Shown one piece after another: positions 18,127 to 27,009 of a DNA stretch of 64,000 nucleotides. This DNA is from an uncultured Pseudomonadota bacterium (lineage in GTDB: Bacteria > Pseudomonadota > Gammaproteobacteria > Ga0077536): NCBI GenBank assembly GCA_903825645.1, contig CAIKBL010000025.1, positions 1-64,000 of the forward strand, written 5' to 3'. A program made the position numbers and the translations under genes. Under the pieces are notes generated by a model. It saw only the letters and a list, made by a program, of their open reading frames with translations, ran no database searches and was not told the origin of the DNA. Positions within the stretch are counted from its first letter, which is position 1, and every line of letters begins with the position of its first letter.

Positions 18127-18822
18127 ATGCCGACATTACTCCTCGTTCCAGGTCTGATGTGCGATGCCGCCCTCTGGGGCCATCAGACCCGATTTCTCTC
18201 ATCACAAACTGACTGTGTGGTCGCTCACGCCACAGCGGCCAATACCATTGACGACTTGGCACGGGAGGTCCTGAAACAGGCGCCAGCCCAATTCGCGCTG
18301 GCGGGTCTCTCGATGGGGGGGATCATCGCACATGCGATTATGGCCATAGCGCCTGAGCGCGTGACGCATCTCGCTCTCATCGGAACCACGGCAAGAGCCG
18401 ACACACCCGAGCAGACAGAGCGTCGCCTCCGGCTGATTGCGCTCGCGGAGGCCGGTCGTTTTTCTGAAATTACGCCCCTCCTCATGCCAGCACTGCTACA
18501 TCCATTCCGTCTTAAGGAAAGCACGCTAACAGAGACCGTGATTGGAATGGCCGATGCGATCGGTCCGACAAGCTTCTTGCGCCAGATCACGGCCGTCATG
18601 CGACGACCTAGTCGGACTCATCAGCTCGCGTCCTACCGATTACCCACTTTAATTCTATGTGGCCGCGAAGACGCCATTACACCCGTCGCCATGCACGAAG
18701 AAATGGCCGCGCTGATCCCAGGCAGCCGACTCGCTATCATCGAGGAATGTGGCCATTTATCCACACTGGAACGACCACATGCAGTAACCGCACTGCTGCG
18801 TCATTGGCTGCTCTATGCGTAA
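18127..18822 (+). CDS. Alpha/beta hydrolase
   Basis: The protein has 231 residues from ATG 18127; a GTG five codons earlier is possible but less likely. The alpha/beta-hydrolase triad is visible: nucleophile Ser in AGLSMGGIIAH (about residue 68), the acid in CGREDAITPV and His in EECGHLSTLERP. The short cap region and the PGLMCDAALW start resemble small esterases or MhpC-type C-C hydrolases without a full lid. Expected cytosolic. The gene stands alone between two gene-poor stretches. Confidence 0.85.
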   Translation: MPTLLLVPGLMCDAALWGHQTRFLSSQTDCVVAHATAANTIDDLAREVLKQAPAQFALAGLSMGGIIAHAIMAIAPERVTHLALIGTTARADTPEQTERRLRLIALAEAGRFSEITPLLMPALLHPFRLKESTLTETVIGMADAIGPTSFLRQITAVMRRPSRTHQLASYRLPTLILCGREDAITPVAMHEEMAALIPGSRLAIIEECGHLSTLERPHAVTALLRHWLLYA

Positions 18823-19265
18823 CTCGAACGGAACGGAGCCATCTATGATGCTGAGTCGGTAACCTGACACAGTGGCGTGCAATCCGCCGAACACGTTGTT
18901 TCGCGCGTAGACCTAGTTTGCGGTGGTAGCCGACGGAAAGCCTTCGAAGAACATGAGATCGCGCGCACCGCCACAACTGCGAAATGGATAGCAGAATCGT
19001 GGTGAAGCCGGATGCGGTCACGTCACACCATGAAGAAGGCGTTTTGTTCATTCTCTCTGCCGCCTCGTAAGACGAAACAACAGACGCGCCGGGCATGGCG
19101 TCCCTCACTTTCGCCACTTTCAGCTGCTATAGCTCACAGAATCCCAGGGAATCGCCGTCCCCGGATCGAAGGCGGAGAGCCAGTGACACTCCTTACCCGT
19201 CCAGCGCATCGTGACGTAATACTCGTAATATCTTCGGCGCACGATCTTGTAACCACCTGCGGTCG
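18823..19265. other. Intergenic, no gene recognised
   Basis: This lies between the hydrolase and the convergent amine dehydrogenase operon. A 60-codon minus-strand frame at 19120-19302 (with RRRYYEYYVTMRW) starts just after the cytochrome gene, but it lacks a ribosome-binding site and a recognisable family. I do not call it. Confidence 0.35.
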
Positions 19266-19284
19266 TCAGGCTCCGAGAGCCTGA
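19266..19284 (-). terminator. Hairpin after the amine dehydrogenase operon
   Basis: Perfect 8-bp inverted repeat tcaggctc-cga-gagcctga, 28 bases downstream of the cytochrome c stop on the minus strand. No T-run follows, so it is either a weak terminator or an mRNA-stabilising end hairpin. Confidence 0.4.
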
Positions 19285-19311
19285 GCTTCCCATCCGCGAC
19301 ACTTGATCAAA

Positions 19312-19761
19312 TTAACGCGCCCCATAATCAATGGAGATCCCCTGAGCCGCCAAATCAGACAGCACTTGTGCCCTGATTTTCGGAATGCTGACCGGATGAA
19401 CGCCGCGGTATCGAGCAACTTCGCTCACCGTGTAAGGCTTGAAGTCAGCCGACAATACGTCACTGCTGTAGTGAATTAGGATCCAGTTCAGGATCTCGGC
19501 GACTTCGGCGTTCGTTAGCGAAGAGTAAACGATTCCGGGAACTTGCGACAAAAACGCACGTCCGCGCGGAACCTTGACGAATTGGCCCGGGATGCGATGT
19601 AACGTGGGAACCTCGTTAGCATCACTACCCGTACCGTCGGGGCCATGACAACCGGCGCAATTCAGGAGATAACTTTGTCGTCCAAAATCTGTCGCGTAGG
19701 CGATGCCGCTAGACAGGACACCCGTTGCCAGCATAACTATCCACCACTTGCGCGCTATCAT
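19312..19761 (-). CDS. Periplasmic monohaem cytochrome c of the amine dehydrogenase operon
   Basis: The protein has 149 residues. A signal peptide (MIARKWWIVMLATGVLSSGIAYA) is followed by one haem-binding site NCAGCHGPDGTG at about residue 35. The mature chain appears to contain no methionine at all, so the usual His-Met axial pair is impossible. His residues in TLHRIPG, ILIHY and GVHPV are candidate sixth ligands. The position directly after the mauA-like gene suggests it accepts electrons from the TTQ enzyme, replacing the copper protein amicyanin or azurin of other clusters, or serves in assembly. Confidence 0.82.
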   Translation of the reverse strand: MIARKWWIVMLATGVLSSGIAYATDFGRQSYLLNCAGCHGPDGTGSDANEVPTLHRIPGQFVKVPRGRAFLSQVPGIVYSSLTNAEVAEILNWILIHYSSDVLSADFKPYTVSEVARYRGVHPVSIPKIRAQVLSDLAAQGISIDYGAR

Positions 19762-19820
19762 ACCGAGTCCCCACCTAACGCTTAAGCGCCATCCTCAGAC
19801 GCCACCGCTCGCTTGAATGA

Positions 19821-20372
19821 TCAGGCGTGCGGCCGGGCTTCTGCAATGCCCAGTGCCACCGCAACTGTGCAATGGTAAGCATTAGCCTTATTGCCCATGC
19901 ACCAATTGACGTCATTATGTACACCCATCCGATAGGCCGGTCGCTCGCCAATATTCGCATTACACATACATCGGCCGCACGCGGTGACACCGCAACAATC
20001 GTTGTAGCTAATGAGATAAGCCTTATTGTCATTAGGATTCTGACAGGTGCCCACCCAGGTGACCTTGGAAACTTCAGTACCGGGTGGGCATTCATTGATG
20101 GAACCACCGCAGCATGTACAAAGGAAGCCATCTAGCGCGCAGTAGCGCCAGTATTCGCAAGTGGTGTCTTTATTCACGTCACCCTCATCCTGAGGTGGTT
20201 GTCCCCCATGTCCACCAGGCGCTGCCTGCGGCTGGCGATCAAACGGCAGAATGGGGAACAACATGCCAGCACCGATCAGAATTTTTCCAAATTTTAGCAG
20301 CGCACTCCGACGAGAAGTCAGTTGCGCCACTTCACGCGTTTTCCGTTCAAAGAAATCATCTAACCATTGCAT
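19821..20372 (-). CDS. mauA/aauA: TTQ amine dehydrogenase light (beta) chain
   Basis: The protein has 183 residues from ATG 20372, which has an AGGAG box; a longer frame upstream is unsupported. A twin-arginine signal is seen as LTSRRSALLKFGKILIGAG. The mature part has the dense cysteine network of the family (CEYWRYCALDGF, LCTCCGG, YNDCCGVTACGRCMC, NWCMGNKANAYHC). The two Trp residues that form tryptophan tryptophylquinone correspond to CEYWRYC and DVNWCMG, matching Trp57 and Trp108 of Paracoccus MauA. It forms the alpha2beta2 periplasmic enzyme with the heavy chain and deaminates primary amines oxidatively. The order B-E-D-A with a trailing cytochrome, and no copper-protein gene, resembles aromatic amine dehydrogenase clusters more than methylamine ones. 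Confidence 0.93.
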   Translation of the reverse strand: MQWLDDFFERKTREVAQLTSRRSALLKFGKILIGAGMLFPILPFDRQPQAAPGGHGGQPPQDEGDVNKDTTCEYWRYCALDGFLCTCCGGSINECPPGTEVSKVTWVGTCQNPNDNKAYLISYNDCCGVTACGRCMCNANIGERPAYRMGVHNDVNWCMGNKANAYHCTVAVALGIAEARPHA

Positions 20373-20432
20373 CGTTTCTCTCCTGTCGGAGGCGCCACCG
20401 TTCCGTGACACCAATGTCGATTGTATATAGCG

Positions 20433-21023
20433 CTAGTGCGAGGTCCCGAGATATTCCTGGACCGTCCCGACACCGAGTTCCTTCGCATTGAAAAGGCTTT
20501 CAATCTGCTCACGCGAATTGACGAGCCCTTTACTACGTACACGGCCATGCTCGTCAATAAGAATTGCATGTGGTAGTCGGCTGACCTTGAATGCCATTCC
20601 GAGCGCTGTTGAAAGCACATAGGGAAAGACTTCCAGCTTCGCGCTCAACCTGAATTTTTCCTGGGCTTGGACATCGCCATCGCTCGCCAACACGATGCGC
20701 AGCCAGCGCTGCTCACTTCTTGCAGTGGCTTTCAGAATAGGAAGGAGCTTCTTGCAGACCGGACAAGTCGGGGATAAAAAAAATAGCAATGTACTCTTCG
20801 CGGCAGGGTGCCCAATCGGAATGGTGTCTCCGTCCAGACCTTTGAGTTCAAAAGTGGGGGCGGCTTCGCCCACTTTGGGGCCCGAGTCCATCGTGAGTGC
20901 GCCCACCGGAGCGATGCGCTCGTAGATGATGCCCACTTGACGCGCCAGTGCAAAAACGGCGGCGACAAGCCCAAGCACGAGACAGGCGAGCACGACAACG
21001 GCGAGAGTAAGCGTTTCCATCAT
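20433..21023 (-). CDS. mauD: Amine dehydrogenase accessory protein MauD (thioredoxin-like)
   Basis: The protein has 196 residues. One N-terminal transmembrane segment anchors a periplasmic thioredoxin-fold domain with the redox motif SPTCPVCKKLLP and cis-Pro region VSRLPHAILIDEHG. MauD is needed to form the many disulfides of the light chain. The first ATG overlaps the mauE stop by one base (TGATG), so translation is coupled. It lies between mauE and mauA, as in known mau and aau operons. Confidence 0.92.
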   Translation of the reverse strand: MMETLTLAVVVLACLVLGLVAAVFALARQVGIIYERIAPVGALTMDSGPKVGEAAPTFELKGLDGDTIPIGHPAAKSTLLFFLSPTCPVCKKLLPILKATARSEQRWLRIVLASDGDVQAQEKFRLSAKLEVFPYVLSTALGMAFKVSRLPHAILIDEHGRVRSKGLVNSREQIESLFNAKELGVGTVQEYLGTSH

Positions 21024-21562
21024 CAAGAAAATTCCAACTGACGCAGACGCGGATAATTAGACAGCAACTGATTGGCGGCCGCATAGAGGCCGAAGGCGGT
21101 AACCGCCGCAAAAATTGTGAGCAAGACGTCCGCCCAGCCCGTATCTCGGAGCGTTGAGTGAGCGCCAGCCAGCCCGAGAAGCATCCCCAATCCAAGGTTG
21201 CGGGCCACGAGGCCCCAAGAAATCTGCTGATCAGCGCTCGCGCCGCCGCATCCACAGTCTAAATCGGTACGTCCTCTCAACAAGTTTATCACTAGTACCG
21301 CAGTAACCATCGACAGGAACCCCAGTCCAAGCCACGGCGCCGCCGGCACCGCGCCGGGGAATAGCAGGAATAGACCAAGAAAAAGCTCAACTGTCGCTAT
21401 CAGCAACGACGCCGCAAAAGCCCACGCCGCGGGCAACACCTCATAGCCCTGAACCACGCCGGCGAAGACGTGACGATCGCGAAGCTTATCCCACGCACCT
21501 GTTAGGAAAATCAGGCTGAACAACGCGCTTATTGCCTTACCGACGATCGGGTCGAGAGACAC
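21023..21562 (-). CDS. mauE: Amine dehydrogenase accessory protein MauE (membrane)
   Basis: The protein has 179 residues and four to five hydrophobic segments of the DoxX/MauE type. The conserved cysteine motif DLDCGCGGAS follows the third segment. MauE works with MauD in light-chain maturation and probably transfers reducing equivalents across the inner membrane. It starts with GTG behind a GAGGACAGG sequence, 15 bases after the heavy-chain stop. Confidence 0.9.
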   Translation of the reverse strand: MSLDPIVGKAISALFSLIFLTGAWDKLRDRHVFAGVVQGYEVLPAAWAFAASLLIATVELFLGLFLLFPGAVPAAPWLGLGFLSMVTAVLVINLLRGRTDLDCGCGGASADQQISWGLVARNLGLGMLLGLAGAHSTLRDTGWADVLLTIFAAVTAFGLYAAANQLLSNYPRLRQLEFS

Positions 21563-21577
21563 AGAACCTGTCCTCGT

Positions 21578-22738
21578 TTACTGCATTTCAATGAGGATAG
21601 GATCTTCCCCAAAACCGTCGACACGTTGCCCGAATTTAAGCGCCGGGGCAGTCTCGTAGCGCAGGAGCCCCGCAGAAAGCGGATCTATCCCGAACAGGCG
21701 CGGTATAGCCTCATGACTCACAGCCAAAGCTACGGCATTGTTCCCGGGGACACGTGCTACCCGCTGGTGGGTCTTGGTATCGAAAGCCCAGATCTCGGCC
21801 GCAGGATCCTTGTGGCTACCTTCCTTGCCGCGTGGGTGCATCGCCACGTAGAGCCGCCGAGTGCCCGGATGAAAAGCAAAGGGTTGGTAACCACCAGGGC
21901 GCCAGTTGGCTTGTTTATCCGATTCGCCAATCACCGACCATTTTTCGCCAATTTTTGCCGTCTCTCCGCCCAAGTTGGCACTTAGGACGTCACCGTAAAA
22001 ACTGAGAAAAAGGTACTCGTCTACCTCATTTTCCGTCTGGCTATAGACGGGATTCTTATCTGGATCAAATAGCCGCACACTGCGCGCCTCACCACTGGGT
22101 TTCCCCGCCGCGTCGAGCGTGACCGTCAGTAACGTGCCATCCCCGCAGACCGTGGTGAATCGGTTCGATACACGCTGAGCTGGTAAAATCCCCCAACAAC
22201 CCGGGGTTGGAATCTCTGTAACGTATTGCGCAGATTTACGGTCAACGACCGTAATAGAACTGGCCGGCGTAGCATTCTGCACAAAGATAAACCGCCCATC
22301 CGGAGTCGTCGCGATTACGCCTTTGTAGGGCAGCGCTTGTGCATGCTTCGGCGGTATAGCGATTTCCGCCTTTATTTTTAACGTCTGACTGTCGTAGACA
22401 TCCACCTCATCAGTGCGTGTCCCTCGATTCAGTTTGGCGAGGTAGGTCGTCGCCACATAGATCTCTCGCCGGTCAGGGGAAAGGCGGCCGAGCCCCGTAA
22501 ATCCCAAGCCGATCACGCCGACGTATTTCAGCGTATTGCCATCAACGATGTGCATTCTGCCATCGATGATATGCGATATCGCAACATCGGAAACGTACAT
22601 TCGGGCCGGATCTGGCGCCGGCAATTTAGCAACTCTGGGTTGCTCCGGCGTAAAGTCGCCCGCCATGAGGTCCGCTGCACTCATCAAAAGACATATTGCG
22701 GCCGCCCACGCCGCCCCACTTCGCAGTCCTTGCATCAT
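21578..22738 (-). CDS. mauB/aauB: TTQ amine dehydrogenase heavy (alpha) chain
   Basis: The protein has 386 residues from ATG 22738, which has a GGGGAG box 4 bases upstream. A signal peptide ends near LMAGD. The remainder has the repeating beta-propeller strands expected of the seven-bladed heavy chain, with segments such as YVSDVAISHIIDGRMHIVDG, GRLSPDRREIYVATTYLAK, TPDGRFIFVQNATPASSITV and FDTKTHQRVARVPG. It shields the TTQ-bearing light chain and shapes substrate access. It is the first gene of the operon B-E-D-A-cyt c. I cannot decide between aromatic amines and aliphatic amines as substrate. Confidence 0.92.
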   Translation of the reverse strand: MMQGLRSGAAWAAAICLLMSAADLMAGDFTPEQPRVAKLPAPDPARMYVSDVAISHIIDGRMHIVDGNTLKYVGVIGLGFTGLGRLSPDRREIYVATTYLAKLNRGTRTDEVDVYDSQTLKIKAEIAIPPKHAQALPYKGVIATTPDGRFIFVQNATPASSITVVDRKSAQYVTEIPTPGCWGILPAQRVSNRFTTVCGDGTLLTVTLDAAGKPSGEARSVRLFDPDKNPVYSQTENEVDEYLFLSFYGDVLSANLGGETAKIGEKWSVIGESDKQANWRPGGYQPFAFHPGTRRLYVAMHPRGKEGSHKDPAAEIWAFDTKTHQRVARVPGNNAVALAVSHEAIPRLFGIDPLSAGLLRYETAPALKFGQRVDGFGEDPILIEMQ

Positions 22739-22922
22739 TTTCTCCCCGTAAAGCTGCCGCTGACGAATGCCCATAACCCCTAGCGGGCTGAGCTTCGCCC
22801 CCGCATTATGGTGGTTATACCCGGCCCACCTCGGTATTGTCTACGTCACTGTCCTGAAACGCCATTGTCATTTGGGCCACTGCCGGCAAATCGCACCCTA
22901 CTCATCACGGAGCTCCCTGAAA

Positions 22923-23309
22923 ATGTTGCCTTTAAACCTCGACAAAGCACGCTATGTCAGTCTGTCTACCTACAGGCGAGACGGCCGAGAGGTCATGACC
23001 CCGGTTTGGATCGCGTCTCAAGGCGCGCGCCATTTCATTTTTTCAGCTCCACACGCAGGTAAGGTCAAACGCATTCGTGCAAATCCACGGGTGCGGCTAG
23101 CCCACTGCAATGCATGGGGGAAATTGCGTTCAGCGTGGTTAGTCGCCAGGGCTCAAATCGTGGCAGATGAGGCTACCGCAAAGATTGCCTATCGGGCGCT
23201 CCGAAAAAAATACGGCTTCGCTTTGTGGATTGCTGATTGCATGAGCAAGCTTACGGGACGATACGATAAGCGGGTTCTCATTGAGGTCAATCTCCCGCCG
23301 GAATCTTAG
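22923..23309 (+). CDS. PPOX-class pyridoxamine-phosphate-oxidase-like flavoprotein
   Basis: The protein has 128 residues from ATG 22923, which has a GGAG box upstream. It shows the split-barrel pattern ARYVSLSTYRRDGREVMTPVW, FSAPHAGKVKRIRANPRVRL and a C-terminal KRVLIEVN. These resemble the PPOX-class F420- or flavin-dependent proteins with the signature T-x-x-x-x-G-x-x-x-x-T-P-V-W. The function is probably flavin or F420 binding with unknown substrate. It is divergent from the amine dehydrogenase operon. Confidence 0.75.
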   Translation: MLPLNLDKARYVSLSTYRRDGREVMTPVWIASQGARHFIFSAPHAGKVKRIRANPRVRLAHCNAWGKLRSAWLVARAQIVADEATAKIAYRALRKKYGFALWIADCMSKLTGRYDKRVLIEVNLPPES

Positions 23310-23694
23310 GTTTTAAACCGCGCTGCGCCGAAATTCGATCAGGGCCCAGAGATGCCGCGCTTTGTCAGCTGGTCACCGGGTTTCGTCCCTACTGGCATCG
23401 CACAAAATCGTATCAGCAGGCGCCCGCTTCAACTTCCCAGCCCAGCGCGGCTTAGGAATCTGCACCCGCTTCACCCGAAAGAAAGACCGCGAGCTGATTG
23501 AGCCCATTGCGCCTCGTCGCGAATGTATAAGTGGTACCGAGACGAGACGGCCGTCGACCCCACACAGCGAAAGCGGCGGCGTAACACTCATTAAGTGTTG
23601 CTCACTTACCCCTGTCGCGGGAGGAAACACTGCTTCACAGCATCCGACTTCACGGGGTTACAATGGTCAACTTCTCAGGCAGAGGATTAAAGGT
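23310..23694. other. Intergenic, no gene recognised
   Basis: A 385-base spacer before the isomerase-like gene. A plus-strand frame extends back to 23362 in frame with that gene, but it has no family similarity, and the next ATG with a ribosome-binding site is at 23695. The promoter of the following operon is expected here. Confidence 0.4.
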
Positions 23695-24294
23695 ATGCAT
23701 AATCTGGATTTCTACTTTGACTGTTCAAGCCCCTGGACCTACCTAGCATTCGAAAATGCGCTGATCCAGTTCAAGAACCAGCCAGTCACTGTCCGTTGGA
23801 AACCGATCCTTGTCGGCGGATTATTCAATACTGTCAATCCCAGTGTGTATGCCAATCGCTCGAACCCCGTCCCGGTCAAGGAGACCTACGCGCAGAAAGA
23901 CTTAGCGGACTGGGCTCGTCACGTCGGGATCGAGATAGGCTCTCCGCCGGTTTTCCCAGTCAATAGCGTCAAGGCCATGCGCGGGGCCTTCATCGCACTC
24001 GAGCAAGACTGTCTTGTCCCCTATGCTCGCGCCATTTTCGAGGCTTATTGGCGGGATCTGAAAGATATCTCCCAAGACGAAGTGTTGCGCCCTATCGTGG
24101 CATCGCTCGGTCTGGATGTCTTCGATTTCTTTGTCGATATCACTACCGAGCGCCGTAAGTCGCAACTGCGCGAAAATACCGACGAACTGGTGAGGCGCGG
24201 TGGTTTTGGCTCGCCTACTTTTTTCCTAGATGGTGAGGACATGTACTTCGGTAATGATCGCCTTCAGATCATTGAGAAAATGATTAAAAATTGA
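23695..24294 (+). CDS. 2-hydroxychromene-2-carboxylate isomerase / DsbA-like protein
   Basis: The protein has 199 residues. The thioredoxin-fold N-terminus YFDCSSPWTYLAFENA has SPW in place of a CxxC motif, as in HCCA isomerase and kappa-class GSTs. A helical insert follows, then the C-terminal GGFGSPTFFLDGEDMYFGNDR segment that holds the cis-Pro (SPT) and ends with the last strand and helix. The family isomerises aromatic-ring cleavage intermediates with glutathione. Related proteins act in other catabolic routes. The SDR gene follows after 38 bases and is probably co-transcribed. Confidence 0.85.
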   Translation: MHNLDFYFDCSSPWTYLAFENALIQFKNQPVTVRWKPILVGGLFNTVNPSVYANRSNPVPVKETYAQKDLADWARHVGIEIGSPPVFPVNSVKAMRGAFIALEQDCLVPYARAIFEAYWRDLKDISQDEVLRPIVASLGLDVFDFFVDITTERRKSQLRENTDELVRRGGFGSPTFFLDGEDMYFGNDRLQIIEKMIKN

Positions 24295-24332
24295 CCACTC
24301 AACCCGAATCATCCTGCTGGAGCATTTTTCCT

Positions 24333-25115
24333 ATGGCCAATCGACTTGAAAAAAAAACTGCGTTGATCACTGGAGCGAGCCGTGGCATCGGCCTCGCTAT
24401 CGCTGAAGCTTATGCCGCCGAAGGTGCGCAGCTGCTGTTGAACGCCCGAAATTCTACGGTGCTCGAAGAGGTGGCTGAGGCGCTACGGAGACGCTTTGAT
24501 GTAGCCGTTGATACGTTTGCGTGCGATGTCACGGATCGTGAAAACGTCCAAGCTATGATTCAGGCTGCCGAAAAACGTGGTGGCATCGATATCCTTGTGA
24601 ATAATGCAGGCATTCACCGTGCCGCTAAATTCCTCGACTACTCTGCACAGGACTTTCGCGAACTCTTCGAGGTGAATTTTCTTGGCGTGCTGCACGCAAC
24701 GCAACTGGTATTACCGGAGATGATCCGACGGCAGGCCGGAAGCATCGTTAACATGGCGTCGACGGCCGGCAAATGGGGAACGCCCAACCAGGCCGCGTAC
24801 AACGTGTCGAAGCATGCCGTAATCGGCCTGACACGCTGTCTGGCCTTGGAAATGGCCCCACATAAAATTAGAGTCAACGCAATCTGTCCGTGGGTTGTGG
24901 ATACCGACATGGCAATCAGTTTCATGTCAGAGCATGCCAAAGTTGCTGGATTGAGCCCTGAGCAAACCACGAACAATTTCCTTAATTCGGTGCCATTGAA
25001 ACGATTCATCCAGCCGACCGAAGTTGCACAGCTTGCGGTTTTTCTGGGATCAGAAGAAGCCAGCTACGTCAACGGGCAATCCTGGGCCGTCGATGGTGGT
25101 CGAACTATGATTTGA
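24333..25115 (+). CDS. Short-chain dehydrogenase/reductase
   Basis: The protein has 260 residues, a classical SDR. The cofactor loop TGASRGIG is at about residues 13-20. NNAG is at about 90, the catalytic Ser is in VNMASTAGKWG, and the YNVSK catalytic pair is at about 158-162. The protein ends with YVNGQSWAVDGGRTM, typical of this family. There is no acidic residue favouring NAD right after strand 2 (LLLNARN), so NADP is more likely. It follows the isomerase-like gene, suggesting oxidation or reduction of a hydroxyl or keto intermediate in the same pathway. Confidence 0.9.
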   Translation: MANRLEKKTALITGASRGIGLAIAEAYAAEGAQLLLNARNSTVLEEVAEALRRRFDVAVDTFACDVTDRENVQAMIQAAEKRGGIDILVNNAGIHRAAKFLDYSAQDFRELFEVNFLGVLHATQLVLPEMIRRQAGSIVNMASTAGKWGTPNQAAYNVSKHAVIGLTRCLALEMAPHKIRVNAICPWVVDTDMAISFMSEHAKVAGLSPEQTTNNFLNSVPLKRFIQPTEVAQLAVFLGSEEASYVNGQSWAVDGGRTMI

Positions 25116-25190
25116 TCGAGCCGTATTCGAAGCGGTCACCGCGCTGATTTTCGATCCCAGGCACAAGAGCAGTGCTTAAGAAGAGACAAC

Positions 25191-26245
25191 ATGGACCGCT
25201 TTGACCAAATTTTCGCCCTGCATAGAGAATTAACCCACGCACGCTGCGGGCGCTCAGTGCAGCAGCTGGTAAGCGCCTTGGAAAGGCGACACGTCAACTG
25301 CGAAGCGCATCATTCGCGCCATGCGGGATTATCTCGGTGCGCCAAGCGTGTATAACCGGGAACTGCGGGGCTACCATTATGATGAAGCAGAAAGCGGTGG
25401 CACCTACGAACTACCGGGGCTTTGGTTTACCGGAGATGAGTTGATCGCACTCGTTTCCAGTCACCACTTGCTGAGCCGTATTCAGCCCGGATTGCCTGAT
25501 CGCGAATTTGGGCTACTTCAGAAACGAATAGAAAAGCCGCTCGATCATCAACATCTATGGCGTACCAAGTTGTCTGCTCGTATCCGCATATTGACTGGCC
25601 AGGCGCGGACATTAGCGCCAGCAATCGCTCGCAGTATAGGCGGCGCGCTGGACGCGCATTTCATTCTTTCATCAAGCACGAGGCTCGGATGAGCGGTCGC
25701 TGCGCACAGTCTCGCCACAGCGCCTCGTACATTACCGGGACAATTGGTATCTAGACGCTTGGGATCATGACCGCATCTCCTTCCGGACATTTTCGATCGA
25801 CCGGATTACCAACGTCATTCCGCGCGAGGGCTTCTTGCAGGAAGTGATCGACGCCGAACTCGACGCACATCTCGCCGCCGCCTTCGGTATCTTTTCTGGG
25901 CAACCGACCGAACAGGTCGTACTCTGGTTTTCCGCACACCGCGCTCGCAGGGTGGCAGACGAAATTTGGCATCCCGACCAAACAACCCGTTGGTTGCCGG
26001 ATGGTCGTTATGAACTAACATTAGCTTACAGCGAGGCGCCCGAATTACTGATGGACATTCTGAAGCACGGCAAAGACCTTGAGGTCCGGGCGCCAGAGAA
26101 ACTCAGAGCTCTCGTCGTACACACGCCCCAGGAAACCCTCCGTCTCTACGAGCAAGTCGCACAGGAGCGTCGTTTGTATCACCGGATCCTCGAGTGTCGC
26201 CCTGAAGTCAATTCCCGTTGGAGGATCCCCGAAATACCCTTGTAA
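25191..26245 (+). pseudogene. WYL-domain (YafY-like) transcriptional regulator, frame-broken
   Basis: An ATG at 25191 opens MDRFDQIFALHRELTHA, the start of a helix-turn-helix typical of WYL regulators. The protein then continues in another frame (TAKRIIRAMRDYLGAP, RGYHYD, YELPGLWFTGDELIAL) and, after about 25690, in a third (SPQRLVHYRDNWYLDAWDHD, RTFSIDRI, the WYL core, to LRLYEQV). Joined, these give about 340 residues, the normal length for the family. At least two frameshifts separate them. The original protein would have been a ligand- or nucleotide-sensing DNA-binding regulator; its target may have been the neighbouring oxidoreductase genes. Confidence 0.85.
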
Positions 26246-27009
26246 CTTAATGCTTTTCTTTTTTTGATATTGTGGTGCCTGCATCGAGCCGCTTAGCGTG
26301 TCGACGCTCTACGCATCAACTCTTAGAAATAAAAGCGTATGACTTCTCGTTAACCGTGACCGGGTTGCTACCGTACTGGATGGCTTGCACCCAAGAGACA
26401 GACGCACGGGTGATTCGCCAACTGAATCGATTGATCCCGGCGGACTGGTCATTTATCACCTTGGCGACCGCTAAGGATGCACCAAGGTATCGTCGTCAGG
26501 TACGGCTTGCCATCGCCAAGCAACTGGTCACCAAGGAATAAATCCTGATATCGATTAGTTGGAGAGGATCCACAGCATCAGCCATGAACAGATCAAGTTC
26601 AGTAATTTGCGTATCACACCCCACTTACCAGCGAAAAGCGTACGCAAATTGACGGATACACTCGAGACGGCAACAGAGCTGGAAATCGGCAGTTCAGCGC
26701 CGCATGAAGCAATACTTCTCTGGTCGTGGCTGGCACATAGACACAAGTAAAACCGAAACGACTCTCTGGGTATCGCTACGAATGGAACCGAAGACAGCGA
26801 ATTTTACCCTAACCTGCTCACCGCACCGCGCAGTGTGGACACTCGAGACTCAGGTCGCACTCAACCACGGTTCGCTGACGCGCCATTGAGCGCCCCCGTC
26901 GGGGATAATCGACACCACTGAAAGATCCCGCTGCCCCTGCGATTCTTTTGACAGCGTTATCCCCGTTTTTCACCCCCTCCCCGCGGCCACCCCCCATTTA
27001 CTACAAAAC
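26246..27009. other. Gene-poor stretch with unidentified short frames
   Basis: No gene I can name. Plus-strand frames at 26272-26541 (RLNRLIPADWSFITLA), 26559-26750 and 26704-26889 follow one another in different frames and have protein-like composition. They could be pieces of one decayed gene after the broken WYL regulator. No motif allows a family call. Confidence 0.35.

Noticed and set aside
19120..19302. 60-codon gene after the cytochrome c gene
   Set aside because: No start signal or recognisable domain, and the operon-end hairpin lies inside it.
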